The notes under the pieces were generated by a model that made no database searches, was not told the DNA's origin, and saw only the letters and a list, made by a program, of their open reading frames with translations. This document shows positions 1 to 7,740 of a stretch of 9,826 nt of DNA, in pieces. The stretch is taken from NCBI GenBank assembly GCA_015490395.1, contig WFXX01000289.1:1-9826 (forward strand), written 5' to 3'. Positions within the stretch are counted from its first letter, which is position 1. Each line of letters starts with the position of its first letter. Position numbers and translations under genes: made by a program. This stretch comes from Gammaproteobacteria bacterium (lineage in GTDB: Bacteria > Pseudomonadota > Gammaproteobacteria > DRLM01).

Positions 1-458
1 CCACCGAGGGGGTGATCACGGCCCTGACCCCCCTGGAGCTGGAGGGCCACCGCGTGGGGGTGCAGCTCTACGGGGGCGAGCCCAACCTGGCCCTGCAGCG
101 TTACCTGGAGAGCCGGGGAGCCCGCCCGGACCCCGTAGCCCCTTACGTCTATGCCTCCGACGCCGAGGAGGAGCAGGTGCTGGAGCTGGTGCGGGAGCTG
201 GCCGCCGGACGGGTGGATGCCATCGCCTTCACCAGCGCCCTGCAGGTAAGGCGCCTGGAGGAGGTGGCCCGTCGGGCGGGGCTGGAGGAGGACCTGCGGC
301 TGGGCCTGGAGCGCACCGTGGTGGCCGCCGTGGGGCCGGTGGTGGCCGAGGCCCTCCAGCGTCGCGGGGTGCGGGTGGACGTCATGCCCCGGGAGAGCTA
401 TTTCATGAAGCCCCTGGTGCGGGAGCTCTGTGCCGCCTTGGGCGGCCGCGACGCCTGA
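1..458 (+). CDS. hemD: Uroporphyrinogen-III synthase (HemD), 3' part only
   Basis: The gene is cut by the left edge: the frame is open from base 3 and about 151 C-terminal residues are visible of a usual ~250. HemD cyclises hydroxymethylbilane to uroporphyrinogen III in the cytoplasm, the branch point to haem, sirohaem and cobalamin. Family-like segments are TEGVITALTPLE at the edge, DAIAFTSALQVRRLEEVAR in mid-fragment, and AAVGPVVAEALQRRGVRVDV followed by SYFMKPLV near the end. A GTG at base 12 lies inside the conserved TEGVITAL stretch, so it is an internal valine and not the start. The wording (GVQLYG, PYVYA, FMKPLV) recalls the HemD domain of actinobacterial HemD/response-regulator fusions, from memory. 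Here the protein ends right after the HemD fold with no DNA-binding domain. The stop lies 11 bp from the convergent methyltransferase stop. Confidence is high for the family and lower for the subfamily. Confidence 0.85.
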   Translation, partial: TEGVITALTPLELEGHRVGVQLYGGEPNLALQRYLESRGARPDPVAPYVYASDAEEEQVLELVRELAAGRVDAIAFTSALQVRRLEEVARRAGLEEDLRLGLERTVVAAVGPVVAEALQRRGVRVDVMPRESYFMKPLVRELCAALGGRDA

Positions 459-475
459 GCGGTCGCCCCTCAGGC
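453..475. terminator. Convergent-end palindrome holding both stop codons, possible bidirectional terminator
   Basis: A perfect 7-bp inverted repeat, GCCTGAG (453-459) and CTCAGGC (469-475), flanks a 9-nt loop. The left arm contains the hemD stop TGA (456-458). The right arm contains, on the minus strand, the methyltransferase stop TGA (470-472). Both genes end in GCC TGA, which creates the symmetry. No T-run follows on either strand, so a role as a Rho-independent terminator is only a possibility. An alternative pairing GCGAC (448-452) with GTCGC (462-466) would compete with it. Confidence 0.35.
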
Positions 476-1123
476 AAGGCGCCGGCAGGCCACCAGCCAC
501 TCGCGCACCCGCCAGGGGCCGTCGGTGCGGCTGGTCTCGTCCACGGCCACCAGCTCCAGGGGTTGGTAGAGCGCCGGCAGGCGCTCGCGGGGGGTGAAGC
601 GGGTGAAGCCCTTACCGGCCAGGGGGCCGCTGCGCAGGCGGCGCCACGCTCCGGGCTCCCCAGGGGCAGGCTCCCCGTCGCCCTCGCCGCTGGTGCCGGG
701 GGCGAAGGTCTTGGACCACAGCCAGCCGCCGGGGACCAGCACCCGGGCGGCCTCGGCCACCGCCCGGCGGGCCGCCTCCCAAGGGTTGGCGTAGAGGCAC
801 TCGACATCCAGCACCACGTCGAAGCTGGCCGCGGGGAAGGGCAGCCGGGCGGCATCGGCCCGCACCAGGCAGGCGTGTAAGCCTTCAGCGCGCAGCCGCC
901 GCCAGCACTCGGCCAAGGCGGTGGGGCTGCCGTCCAGGCCCACCACCCGAAAGCCTTCCCGGGCGAGATACCAAAGGTTGGCCCCCGGGCCGCAGCCCAG
1001 CTCCAGCACCCGCACCCGGGCCGGCTCGGGGAAGGTGCGGGCCATGAAGCGCACTAGGTCCTCGCTGGGATAGCGCCCCCAGCCGCGCGTCCGGAACAGC
1101 TCCTCCCAGACCGGATCCCACAT
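470..1123 (-). CDS. Class I SAM-dependent methyltransferase
   Basis: This 217-aa cytosolic protein has a Rossmann-type methyltransferase fold. Motif I (the SAM-binding glycine loop) is VLELGCGPGANLWYLA at about residues 39-54. The acidic residue that binds the SAM ribose is D64 in VVGLDGS. The post-II region is DAARLPFPAASFDVVLDVE (90-108), and motif III is ARVLVPGGWLW (126-136). The N-terminal WDPVWEELF and WGRYPSEDLVRFMART stretches are a lid region seen in one group of small-molecule or sugar-type methyltransferases; the substrate cannot be inferred. The start is supported by GGGAGG 6-7 nt upstream of the ATG. It lies 12 bp downstream of the HDOD gene and is the last gene of the suc operon, so it is probably co-transcribed. 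An insertion around 142-170 (Gly/Pro/Glu-rich) separates the core from the C-terminal strands. Domain confidence is high; function is unknown. Confidence 0.85.
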   Translation of the reverse strand: MWDPVWEELFRTRGWGRYPSEDLVRFMARTFPEPARVRVLELGCGPGANLWYLAREGFRVVGLDGSPTALAECWRRLRAEGLHACLVRADAARLPFPAASFDVVLDVECLYANPWEAARRAVAEAARVLVPGGWLWSKTFAPGTSGEGDGEPAPGEPGAWRRLRSGPLAGKGFTRFTPRERLPALYQPLELVAVDETSRTDGPWRVREWLVACRRLA

Positions 1124-1135
1124 CCGGCACCTCCC

Positions 1136-2053
1136 TCAGCCCGCCGCCAGGGCCCGCTCCAGCTCCAGCAGCTCCTGGCGGGCCTCGCGCACCGCCGCCA
1201 CGCTGTCCTCCGGGGCCAGGTCCAGGCGGGCGAAGGCGGGCACCCGGTCCCAGGGCACCGCCCCCAGCGGATGGGGGCTGCCCAGGTGGGCGTGGAGGTT
1301 GGCCACCGTGACCACGTCCACCACCCGGTCCGTCCGGGCCTCCCCGGCCTCCGGCCCCTCCCAGAGCCGCTCGTGGCGGGCGGCGGCCTCCACCACGGGC
1401 TGGGGGAAGGCCCAGGCCTCCAGGACCAGGGGGCCCACCACCGTGTGGAGGCGGCGCACCAGCCGGCCCACGGCCTCGGGATCACCGGCCAGGTCGGGGC
1501 AGTCCTCCAGCCGCTCCAGCACCACCAGGGCCCCGATGTCGTGGACCAACCCGGCCAGGAGGGCCAGCTCCGGCTCCACCCCGCCCACGCGGTGTGCCAG
1601 CACGTGGCTCAGGGCCCCCACCCGGGTGCTGTGCCGCCACAGGGCCGCCAGCCGGTCCCGGGTGCGCCGGGCCCGCCGGCCGTGGAGGAGCTGGTGCACG
1701 GCCAGGGCCGCCACCATCTGCCGCAGCCGTTCCACGCCCAGCCGGGCCACTGCCTGCTGGGGGTCCTCGATGGGGCGTCGGCCCCGCAGGGCGGCGCTGT
1801 TGACCACCCGCAGCAGGCGGGCGGTCAGCGCCGGGTCGGCCCGCAGGGCCTGGGCGATGCGCCGGGCGGTGACCGCCGGGTCGGCGGCCAGCCGCCGCAC
1901 CCGCAGGGCCACTTCGGGCAGGGAGGGCAGGCGCAGGCGGTTGCCTTCCAGGTCCTCCAGGAAGGCGGCCAGGAACGCCCGCTCCGCGGCCCCCGCCACC
2001 CGGCCGGCCTCGCCGGGATCCGCCTCGGCCCGATGCGCCACCCTCTCTTCCAT
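1136..2053 (-). CDS. HDOD domain signalling protein
   Basis: The 305-aa protein carries one HDOD domain (about residues 36-230). HDOD is a helical relative of HD phosphohydrolases, often a signalling scaffold without enzyme activity and associated with c-di-GMP, stress or motility regulation. Typical segments are LPSLPEVALRVRRLAADP (42-59), TARLLRVVNSAALRGRRPI (77-95), AVARLGVERLRQMV (101-114) and a retained LVHDIG (H171-D172). It ends with HTVVGPLVLEAWAFPQPVVE and ARHERLW. The rest (about 240-305) is an HD-like helical tail ending in a short Glu/Leu-rich helix. The frame stays open upstream into lpd, but ATG 2051-2053 is chosen because GGGAGGA sits 6 nt before it and no family sequence precedes it. 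It starts 25 bp after the lpd stop and ends 12 bp before the methyltransferase. No output or receiver domain is seen, so its role near the TCA genes is unknown. Confidence 0.88.
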   Translation of the reverse strand: MEERVAHRAEADPGEAGRVAGAAERAFLAAFLEDLEGNRLRLPSLPEVALRVRRLAADPAVTARRIAQALRADPALTARLLRVVNSAALRGRRPIEDPQQAVARLGVERLRQMVAALAVHQLLHGRRARRTRDRLAALWRHSTRVGALSHVLAHRVGGVEPELALLAGLVHDIGALVVLERLEDCPDLAGDPEAVGRLVRRLHTVVGPLVLEAWAFPQPVVEAAARHERLWEGPEAGEARTDRVVDVVTVANLHAHLGSPHPLGAVPWDRVPAFARLDLAPEDSVAAVREARQELLELERALAAG

Positions 2054-2064
2054 CCGTCCTCCCG
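2054..2064 (-). promoter_or_regulatory. Shine-Dalgarno site fixing the HDOD gene start
   Basis: Read on the minus strand, this stretch is CGGGAGGACGG directly before the ATG at 2053-2051, with GGGAGGA about 4-6 nt from the start codon. It decides between the 305-aa start and a 101-codon longer reading that would run back into the lpd coding sequence in another frame. Confidence 0.6.
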
Positions 2065-2078
2065 GGCCGCCGGGGCGA

Positions 2079-3518
2079 TCAGCGGTGGATGGGGCGCCCG
2101 TCCACCGCCAGCGCCGCCTCCTTGACGGCCTCGGCCAGCGTGGGATGGGCATGCACGGTCCGGGCCAGATCCTCGGCCGAGGCCCCCAGGGCCATGGCGC
2201 AGGCGGCCTCGGCCACCAGCTCCCCGGCATGAGGCCCGATGAGGTGCACCCCCAGGATCCGGTCGGTGCGCCGCTCGGCCAGGATCTTGACCAGACCCTC
2301 GGCTTCGCCGGCGGCCCGGGCGCGGCCGTTGGCGGCGAAGGGGAAGAGGCCGGCACGGAAGTCCACGCCGGCGGCCTCCAGCTCGGCGCTGGTGCGGCCC
2401 ACCCAGGCGATCTCGGGCCAGGTGTAGATCACCGCCGGGACGGCCGGGTCGACCCGCCCGGCCAGGCCGGCGATGCGCTCGGCCACCGCGATCCCCTGCT
2501 CCGAGGCCCGGTGGGCCAGCTGAGGGCCGCGGGTGAGGTCCCCCACCGCCCAGACGTGGGGGAGGTTGGTGCGCCCCAGCTCGTCCACCACCACGTGGCC
2601 GCCCTCGTCCAGGGCCAGCCCCGCCTCCTGGGCGGCCAGCCCCTCGCTGTTGGGCCGCCGCCCCACGGCCACCAGGACTCGGTCGGCCTGGAGGCGGGCC
2701 TCGCCCTCAGGGCCCTCCACCCGGAGGGCGACCTGCCGCCGGGTGACCCGGGCCTCCAGCACCCGGGTACGGAAGCGGAAGGCCAGGCCCTGGGCCTCCA
2801 GCTGGCGCCGGGCCTCCCGGGCCAGCTCCGGCTCCAGGCGTCCCAGGAGGCGCTCGCCGCGCACCAGCACCGTGACCCTGGCCCCCAGGCGGGCCCAGAG
2901 GGAGCCCAGCTCCAGGCCCACCACGCCGCCGCCCACCACCACTAGGCGGCGGGGGACCTCCTCCAAGGCCAGGGCGCCGGTGGAGTCCACGATGCGCTCG
3001 CCGTCGAAGGGGGCCTCGGGCAGGGCCGCGGGCACCGAGCCGGTGGCCAGGATCACGTGCGCCGCCCGCAGCACCCGGGGCGGGCCCCCGGCATCGCCAT
3101 GGGGGACCACGGCCACCTCGCCGGGGGCCTGGAGGCGGCCCCGGCCCTGGATCCAGGTGATGCCGTGCTTGGCGAAGAGCAGCTCGATGCCCCGGGTCAG
3201 GCCCCGCACCACCTCCCGCTTGCGGGCCTGCATGGCGGCCAGGTCCAGCTCCACCCCCCGGACGCGGATGCCGTGCTCGGCGAGGCGGTGGCGCAGCCGC
3301 CAGTAGTGCAGGGAGGAGTCCAGGAGGGCCTTGGAGGGGATGCAGCCCACGTTGAGGCAGGTGCCCCCCAGGGCCGGCCGCCCCTCCTCGTCGAGGAAGG
3401 CGTCCACGCAGGCCGTCTCCAGCCCCAGCTGGGCGGCCCGGATGGCGGCCACGTAGCCCCCGGGGCCGCCGCCCACCACCACCACGTCGAAACGGTCGCT
3501 CAGCCCGCCGCCTGCCAT
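2079..3518 (-). CDS. lpd: Dihydrolipoyl dehydrogenase (E3 of 2-oxoglutarate dehydrogenase)
   Basis: This 479-aa FAD flavoprotein reoxidises the dihydrolipoyl arm of E2 and passes electrons to NAD+. The FAD-binding motif is VVVVGGGPGGYVAAIRAAQ (12-30). The redox disulphide motif is GGTCLNVGCIPSK, with C54 and C59. The NAD-binding glycine motif is VVVGGGVVGLELG (193-205). The second FAD motif is VWAVGDLTRGPQLAHRA (322-338). The dimer-interface catalytic pair is H458 and E463 in HAHPTLAE. Length matches the family (about 475), and all catalytic residues are present. The start has GGGAGG about 7 nt upstream. It lies 56 bp downstream of sucB, so this E3 is probably dedicated to the 2-oxoglutarate complex, although E3 subunits are often shared with pyruvate dehydrogenase or the glycine cleavage system. 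Confidence is very high. Confidence 0.97.
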   Translation of the reverse strand: MAGGGLSDRFDVVVVGGGPGGYVAAIRAAQLGLETACVDAFLDEEGRPALGGTCLNVGCIPSKALLDSSLHYWRLRHRLAEHGIRVRGVELDLAAMQARKREVVRGLTRGIELLFAKHGITWIQGRGRLQAPGEVAVVPHGDAGGPPRVLRAAHVILATGSVPAALPEAPFDGERIVDSTGALALEEVPRRLVVVGGGVVGLELGSLWARLGARVTVLVRGERLLGRLEPELAREARRQLEAQGLAFRFRTRVLEARVTRRQVALRVEGPEGEARLQADRVLVAVGRRPNSEGLAAQEAGLALDEGGHVVVDELGRTNLPHVWAVGDLTRGPQLAHRASEQGIAVAERIAGLAGRVDPAVPAVIYTWPEIAWVGRTSAELEAAGVDFRAGLFPFAANGRARAAGEAEGLVKILAERRTDRILGVHLIGPHAGELVAEAACAMALGASAEDLARTVHAHPTLAEAVKEAALAVDGRPIHR

Positions 3519-3574
3519 CGCGCGCCTCCCTGCCGCTCGTCCCTATTCCCGAAACGCCTCCCCCGCCGGCCGTC

Positions 3575-4822
3575 TCAGAGCTCCAGCAGCAGCCGGGCCG
3601 GGTCCTCCAGGGCCTCCTTCACCGCCACCAGGAACTGCACCGCATCGGCCCCGTCCACCAGGCGGTGGTCGTAGGTCAGGGCCAGGTACATCATGGGCCG
3701 GATGCGCACCTCCCCCTCCACGGCCACCGGGCGGTCCTGGATGCGGTGCATGCCCAGGATCCCGGTCTGCGGCGGATTGAGGATGGGGGTGGAGAGGAGG
3801 GAGCCGAAGACGCCACCGTTGGTGATGGTGAAGGTCCCGCCCTGGAGCTCCTCCAGGGCCAGCCGGCCCTCCCGGGCCCGGGCGGCGAAGTCGCGGATGG
3901 CCCGCTCCAGCTCGGCGAAGGAGCGCCGGTCGGCGTCGCGGATCACCGGCACCACCAGCCCCCGGGGGGTGGCCACGGCCACGCCCACGTCGTAGTAGCC
4001 GTGATAGATCACGTCGGTGCCGTCGACCGAGGCGTTGAGCACGGGGAAGCGACGCAGGGCCTCCACCACCGCCCGCACGAAGAAGCTCATCAACCCCAGG
4101 CGCACGCCATGCCGCTCCTCGAAGGCAGCCCCGTGGCGGCGGCGCAGGGCCTGGACGGCGCTCATGTCCACCTCGTTGAAGGTGGTGAGCATGGCCGCCT
4201 CGCGCTGGGCCTGCACCAGGCGCTCGGCGATACGGGCGCGCAGACGGCTCATGGGCACCCGCTGCTCGGGCCGAGGAGCGGCCGAGGCCCCCTCCAGGTG
4301 ACGCAGCACGTCCTCCTTGAGCAGGCGCCCCCCCGGGCCGGTGGCCGGGATCCGGTCGGGCTCCAGGCCGTGCTCCTCGAGGAGGCGGCGGACAGCGGGC
4401 CCCATGGGGGGGGCGCCTGGAGAGGAGGCCTGGCCGGGCGGGGCGGCCTGGGGCCCGGCGGCCTCCGGCCGCCCCGCCGGAGGAGCAGCGGCGGCCCTCG
4501 CGCCCGGTCCCGTCCCGCTCCGGGCAGGGCGATCCCCAGGGGGCGCGCCCCCGGGATCCAGCCGGGCCAGGACCGCCCCCGCCGGCACCGTCTCGCCCTG
4601 GCGATGGAGGATGGCCACCAGGCGGCCCGACCGAGGGGCAGGGACCTCCAGGACCACCTTGTCCGTCTCCAGGTCCACCAGGTTCTCGTCCCGCTCCACC
4701 CAGTCGCCCACCTGCTTGTGCCACGGCCCCACGGTGGCATCGGCCACGGACTCGGGCAGGGGCGGGACCTTCACCTCCACCGTCTCGACGGTGGGAGCAG
4801 CATCTTGGGCAGGGGTGCTCAT
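3575..4822 (-). CDS. sucB: 2-oxoglutarate dehydrogenase E2, dihydrolipoyllysine succinyltransferase
   Basis: This 415-aa core subunit takes the succinyl group from E1 onto its lipoyl arm and transfers it to CoA. The lipoyl domain is at about 13-90, with the lipoylated lysine K55 in DLETDKVVLEVPAP. A flexible Ala/Pro/Gly/Arg-rich linker follows (about 91-139). The peripheral-subunit-binding domain is at about 140-177 (GPAVRRLLEEHGLEPDRI, TGPGGRLLKEDVLRHL). The catalytic acyltransferase domain is at about 187-415. The active site is YDHRLVDG, with H386 and D390, and the end EDPARLLLEL closely follows SucB rather than the pyruvate enzyme AceF. There is one lipoyl domain only, as expected for SucB. 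The ATG has GAGGAGG about 8 nt upstream and starts 27 bp after the sucA stop, so the two genes should be co-translated. The Arg/Gly-rich linker (100-126) differs from the usual Ala/Pro linker and reflects the GC content. Confidence is very high. Confidence 0.97.
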   Translation of the reverse strand: MSTPAQDAAPTVETVEVKVPPLPESVADATVGPWHKQVGDWVERDENLVDLETDKVVLEVPAPRSGRLVAILHRQGETVPAGAVLARLDPGGAPPGDRPARSGTGPGARAAAAPPAGRPEAAGPQAAPPGQASSPGAPPMGPAVRRLLEEHGLEPDRIPATGPGGRLLKEDVLRHLEGASAAPRPEQRVPMSRLRARIAERLVQAQREAAMLTTFNEVDMSAVQALRRRHGAAFEERHGVRLGLMSFFVRAVVEALRRFPVLNASVDGTDVIYHGYYDVGVAVATPRGLVVPVIRDADRRSFAELERAIRDFAARAREGRLALEELQGGTFTITNGGVFGSLLSTPILNPPQTGILGMHRIQDRPVAVEGEVRIRPMMYLALTYDHRLVDGADAVQFLVAVKEALEDPARLLLEL

Positions 4823-4849
4823 TCTCGGCCTCCTCAGGCTCCTTACCCT

Positions 4850-7687
4850 TCACGCGATGCGGGTGGCCACCACGGCCGGGGCCTCCTCCCCCAGGGCCGC
4901 GCGCAGGAGGGCCTCCTGGGCCTCGCGGTGGCGCTCCAGGGAGCCCTCGGCGGGGGCGGCATAGGGCGGCCGGCCGGCGTAGCGCAGCACCTGGCCCCGG
5001 TGGAGGCAGGCCTCCAGGCGAGGGCGCACATAGTCCCAGAAGCCCTGGTTGCGGGGCTCCTCCTGGCACCAGACCACCTCCCTGGCCCCCTGGAAGGGGG
5101 CCAGGGCCTCGCGCACGGCGGGCTCGTCCCAGGGGTGGAGCTGCTCGATGCGCACCAGGGCCACCTCCTCCAGGCCCCGCGCCTCGCGGCGCTCCAGCAG
5201 CTCGTAATAGACCTTGCCGGCGCAGAGCACCACTCGCCGCGCCGCCCCGGGGCGCGCCAGGGCCTCCTCGCCCAGCACCGTGCGGAAGGCCCCCCGCTCC
5301 AGCTCCTCCAGGGCCGATACCGAGCGGGGATGGCGCAGCAGGCTCTTGGGGGTGAGCACCACCAGGGGCTTGCGGTAGCGCCGCAGGGCCTGGCGCCGCA
5401 GCAGGTGGAAGAGCTGGGCGGGGGTGGTGGGGGCACAGACCTGCATGTTCTCGTCGGCGCACAGCTGCAGGTAGCGCTCGGGCCGGGCCGAGGAGTGCTC
5501 GGGGCCCTGGCCCTCCAGGCCGTGGGGCAGAAAGAGGACCAGGCCGGCCAGCCGCCCCCACTTGGCCTCTCCGGCGCTCAGGAACTGGTCCACCACCACC
5601 TGGGCGTTGTTGGCGAAGTCCCCGAACTGGGCCTCCCAGATGACCAGGGCCTCGGGGGCGGCGGTGGCGTAGCCGTACTCGAAGGCCAGCACCGCCTCCT
5701 CGGACAGGGGCGAATCCACGATGGTGAAGCGGGTCCCCCCCTCCCGGGCCACGGCCTCCAGGGGCACGTGGCGCCGGCCCCGCAGGGGGTCGGCGTCGGG
5801 GCGCTGGTCGTAGATCACCGCATGGCGGTGGAAGAAGGTCCCGCGCCCGCTGTCCTGGCCGGAGAGGCGCACGGGCACCCCCTGGGCCAGGAGGCTGGCG
5901 TAGGCCAGGTTCTCGCAGCACCCCCAGTCCAGGGGCCGCTCGCCCGCCCCCATGGCCCGGCGGGCCTCCAGGATGCGGGCCACCTGGGGGTGGACCTGGA
6001 AGCCCTCGGGCACCCGGGCCAGGGCCTCGGCCAGCTCCCGCAGGCGCCGCCGGGCGACGCCCGTGGCCACCGGCTCGTCCCAGCGGCCCTTGAGGTAGGG
6101 AGCCCAGGGGGCCTTGTAGCGGGCCTCGGCGTGGGGGATGACCCCCGGGGCCAGGGTCTCGCCCCGCTCCAGGGCCTCCTGGTAGCCGGCCACCATGGCA
6201 TCGTAGTCCTCGGGGCGGATGACCCCCTCGCGCTGCAGGCGCTCGGCGTAGAGGCGCGGCAGGCGCGGATGGGACCGGATGGCCCGGTACATCTGGGGCT
6301 GGGTCACCGCCGGCTCGTCGGCCTCGCTGTGGCCGTGGCGGCGGTAGCAGACCAGGTCCACCACCACGTCCCGCTGGAAGCGCATGCGGAAGTCCAGGGC
6401 CAGACGCACCACCCAGAGCACCGCCTCGGGGTCGTCGCCGTTGACGTGCAGGATGGGGGCCTGGACGAGGCGCGCCACGTCGGTGCAGTAGAGGGTGGAA
6501 CGGGCATCGAGCGGATTGCTGGTGGTGAAGCCGATCTGGTTGTTCACCACCACGTGCACCGTGCCCCGGGTGGTGAAGCCCGGCGCCTGGGACAGGTTCA
6601 GGGTCTCCATCACCACGCCCTGCCCGGCGAAGGCCGCATCGCCGTGGATCAGCAGGGGCAGCACCTGCCGCCCGTCCCGGTCGCCCCGCCGGTCCTGGCG
6701 GGCGCGCACCGAGCCCTCCACCACCGGGTCGATGATCTCCAGGTGGGAGGGGTTGAAGGCCAGGGCCAGGTGCACCGGCCCACCCGGGGTCTCGATGTCC
6801 GAGGAGAAGCCCTGGTGGTACTTGACGTCCCCCCAGCCCCGGGCTTCGCCCAGGTAGCCGCCCTCGAACTCCTTGAACAGGAGCTGGGGGGGCTTGCCCA
6901 GGACGTTGACCAGCACGTTGAGCCGGCCCCGGTGGGCCATGCCCATCACGATCTCCTGCACCCCCGCCGCGCCTGCGGCCTGCACCAGCTCGTCCAGCAG
7001 GGGGATGAGGGCCTCGGCCCCCTCCAGGGAGAAGCGCTTCTGCCCCACGTAGCGGGTGTGCAGGTGCTGCTCCAGGCCCTCGGCGGCCACCAGGCGGCGG
7101 AGCACCTCCCGGCGGCGCTCCGGGGAGGGGGGCGGGCGCCGGGACGGGTCCTCCAGGCGGGCCTGGAGCCAGCGCTTCTGGCGGGTGTCGGTGATGTGCA
7201 TGTACTCGGCGCCCACGTGGCCGCAATAGGCCGCGCGCAGGCGCTGGAGGATCTCGCGCAGCGTGGCCCGGGGGGGACCGGCCAGGGAGCCGGTGCTGAA
7301 GACCTGATCCATGTCGGCCTCGGTGAGGCCATGGTAGGCCGGATCCAGCTCCGGCACCGGCTCGCGCTGCTGCAGGCCCAGGGGATCGAGCTCGGCCTGC
7401 TGATGGCCCAGGAAGCGGTAGGCGTTGATGAGCTGCAGCACCGCCACCTGCCGGGAGGCAGCCTCCGGCGGCGCGGCCCCCGCGGGGGCTCGGGTCCGCC
7501 GGGCGAGGGCCTCGGCCAGGGCACGATGATCGATCTCGGCCACCCGTCCGTCCCGGTAGGCCTCGAACAGCCGCCGCCAAGCCGGGGCCACGCTGCCTGG
7601 ATCCTGGAGGAAGCTGCGGTAGAGCCCCTCCAGGTAGGCCGCGTTGGCCCCGAGCTGGAGGAGGGCGTCGTCGGGTCGGTCGGGCAT
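4850..7687 (-). CDS. sucA: 2-oxoglutarate dehydrogenase E1 component (thiamine-diphosphate-dependent)
   Basis: This 945-aa enzyme (E. coli SucA is 933) decarboxylates 2-oxoglutarate and succinylates the E2 lipoyl group, the committed TCA step. The N-terminal E1 segment is at about 8-46 (NAAYLEGLYRSFLQDPGSV). The conserved HITDTRQKRWLQ is at 164-175 and QEIVMGMAHRGRLNVLVNVL at 244-263. The thiamine-diphosphate/Mg region runs from GDAAFAGQG (349-357) to NNQIGFTTS (382-390). CYRRHGHSEADEP is at 447-459. The transketolase-like C-terminal half includes GRGTFFHRHAVIYDQ (614-628), FANNAQVVVDQF (691-702) and PHGLEGQGPEHSSARPERY (721-739). It is complete with no frameshift. The ribosome site is modest (AAGGA about 11 nt upstream). 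It is the first gene of the operon and is read from the 7688-7800 region. Long open frames on both strands over this gene are by-products of GC-rich codon use. Confidence 0.97.
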   Translation of the reverse strand: MPDRPDDALLQLGANAAYLEGLYRSFLQDPGSVAPAWRRLFEAYRDGRVAEIDHRALAEALARRTRAPAGAAPPEAASRQVAVLQLINAYRFLGHQQAELDPLGLQQREPVPELDPAYHGLTEADMDQVFSTGSLAGPPRATLREILQRLRAAYCGHVGAEYMHITDTRQKRWLQARLEDPSRRPPPSPERRREVLRRLVAAEGLEQHLHTRYVGQKRFSLEGAEALIPLLDELVQAAGAAGVQEIVMGMAHRGRLNVLVNVLGKPPQLLFKEFEGGYLGEARGWGDVKYHQGFSSDIETPGGPVHLALAFNPSHLEIIDPVVEGSVRARQDRRGDRDGRQVLPLLIHGDAAFAGQGVVMETLNLSQAPGFTTRGTVHVVVNNQIGFTTSNPLDARSTLYCTDVARLVQAPILHVNGDDPEAVLWVVRLALDFRMRFQRDVVVDLVCYRRHGHSEADEPAVTQPQMYRAIRSHPRLPRLYAERLQREGVIRPEDYDAMVAGYQEALERGETLAPGVIPHAEARYKAPWAPYLKGRWDEPVATGVARRRLRELAEALARVPEGFQVHPQVARILEARRAMGAGERPLDWGCCENLAYASLLAQGVPVRLSGQDSGRGTFFHRHAVIYDQRPDADPLRGRRHVPLEAVAREGGTRFTIVDSPLSEEAVLAFEYGYATAAPEALVIWEAQFGDFANNAQVVVDQFLSAGEAKWGRLAGLVLFLPHGLEGQGPEHSSARPERYLQLCADENMQVCAPTTPAQLFHLLRRQALRRYRKPLVVLTPKSLLRHPRSVSALEELERGAFRTVLGEEALARPGAARRVVLCAGKVYYELLERREARGLEEVALVRIEQLHPWDEPAVREALAPFQGAREVVWCQEEPRNQGFWDYVRPRLEACLHRGQVLRYAGRPPYAAPAEGSLERHREAQEALLRAALGEEAPAVVATRIA

Positions 7688-7720
7688 GGGCCGATGGATC
7701 CTTCGGGCTGTGCCTGCCGT

Positions 7721-7737
7721 GGGGGTCTCGCCCCCCC
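7721..7737 (-). promoter_or_regulatory. G/C-tract hairpin in the sucA leader
   Basis: On the minus strand a run of seven G's (7737-7731) is followed by CGAGA and a run of five C's (7725-7721). This gives a stem of at least 5 G-C pairs about 34 nt upstream of the sucA ATG. It may influence leader folding. No function can be shown, and G/C tracts are expected in such DNA. Confidence 0.25.
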
Positions 7738-7740
7738 AAG

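Noticed and set aside
2054..2356. A 101-residue N-terminal extension of the HDOD protein
   Set aside because: It would overlap lpd out of frame, is Pro/Trp-rich, and a good Shine-Dalgarno sits right before ATG 2053.
1299..2945. A 548-codon plus-strand open frame antisense to the HDOD and lpd genes
   Set aside because: Low-complexity Arg/Ser/Pro then Gly/His composition, no domain, and fully covered by well-supported minus-strand genes.
7721..7737. G-quadruplex from the seven-G run upstream of sucA
   Set aside because: Only one long G-run is present nearby. Four spaced G-tracts are needed, and a simple G/C hairpin explains the sequence better.
3543..7739. A 1398-codon minus-strand open frame overlapping sucB and sucA in another frame
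   Set aside because: The sequence is Gly/Pro/Arg-rich without any family pattern. The sucA and sucB frames are unmistakable. It is a stop-poor shadow caused by the GC content.
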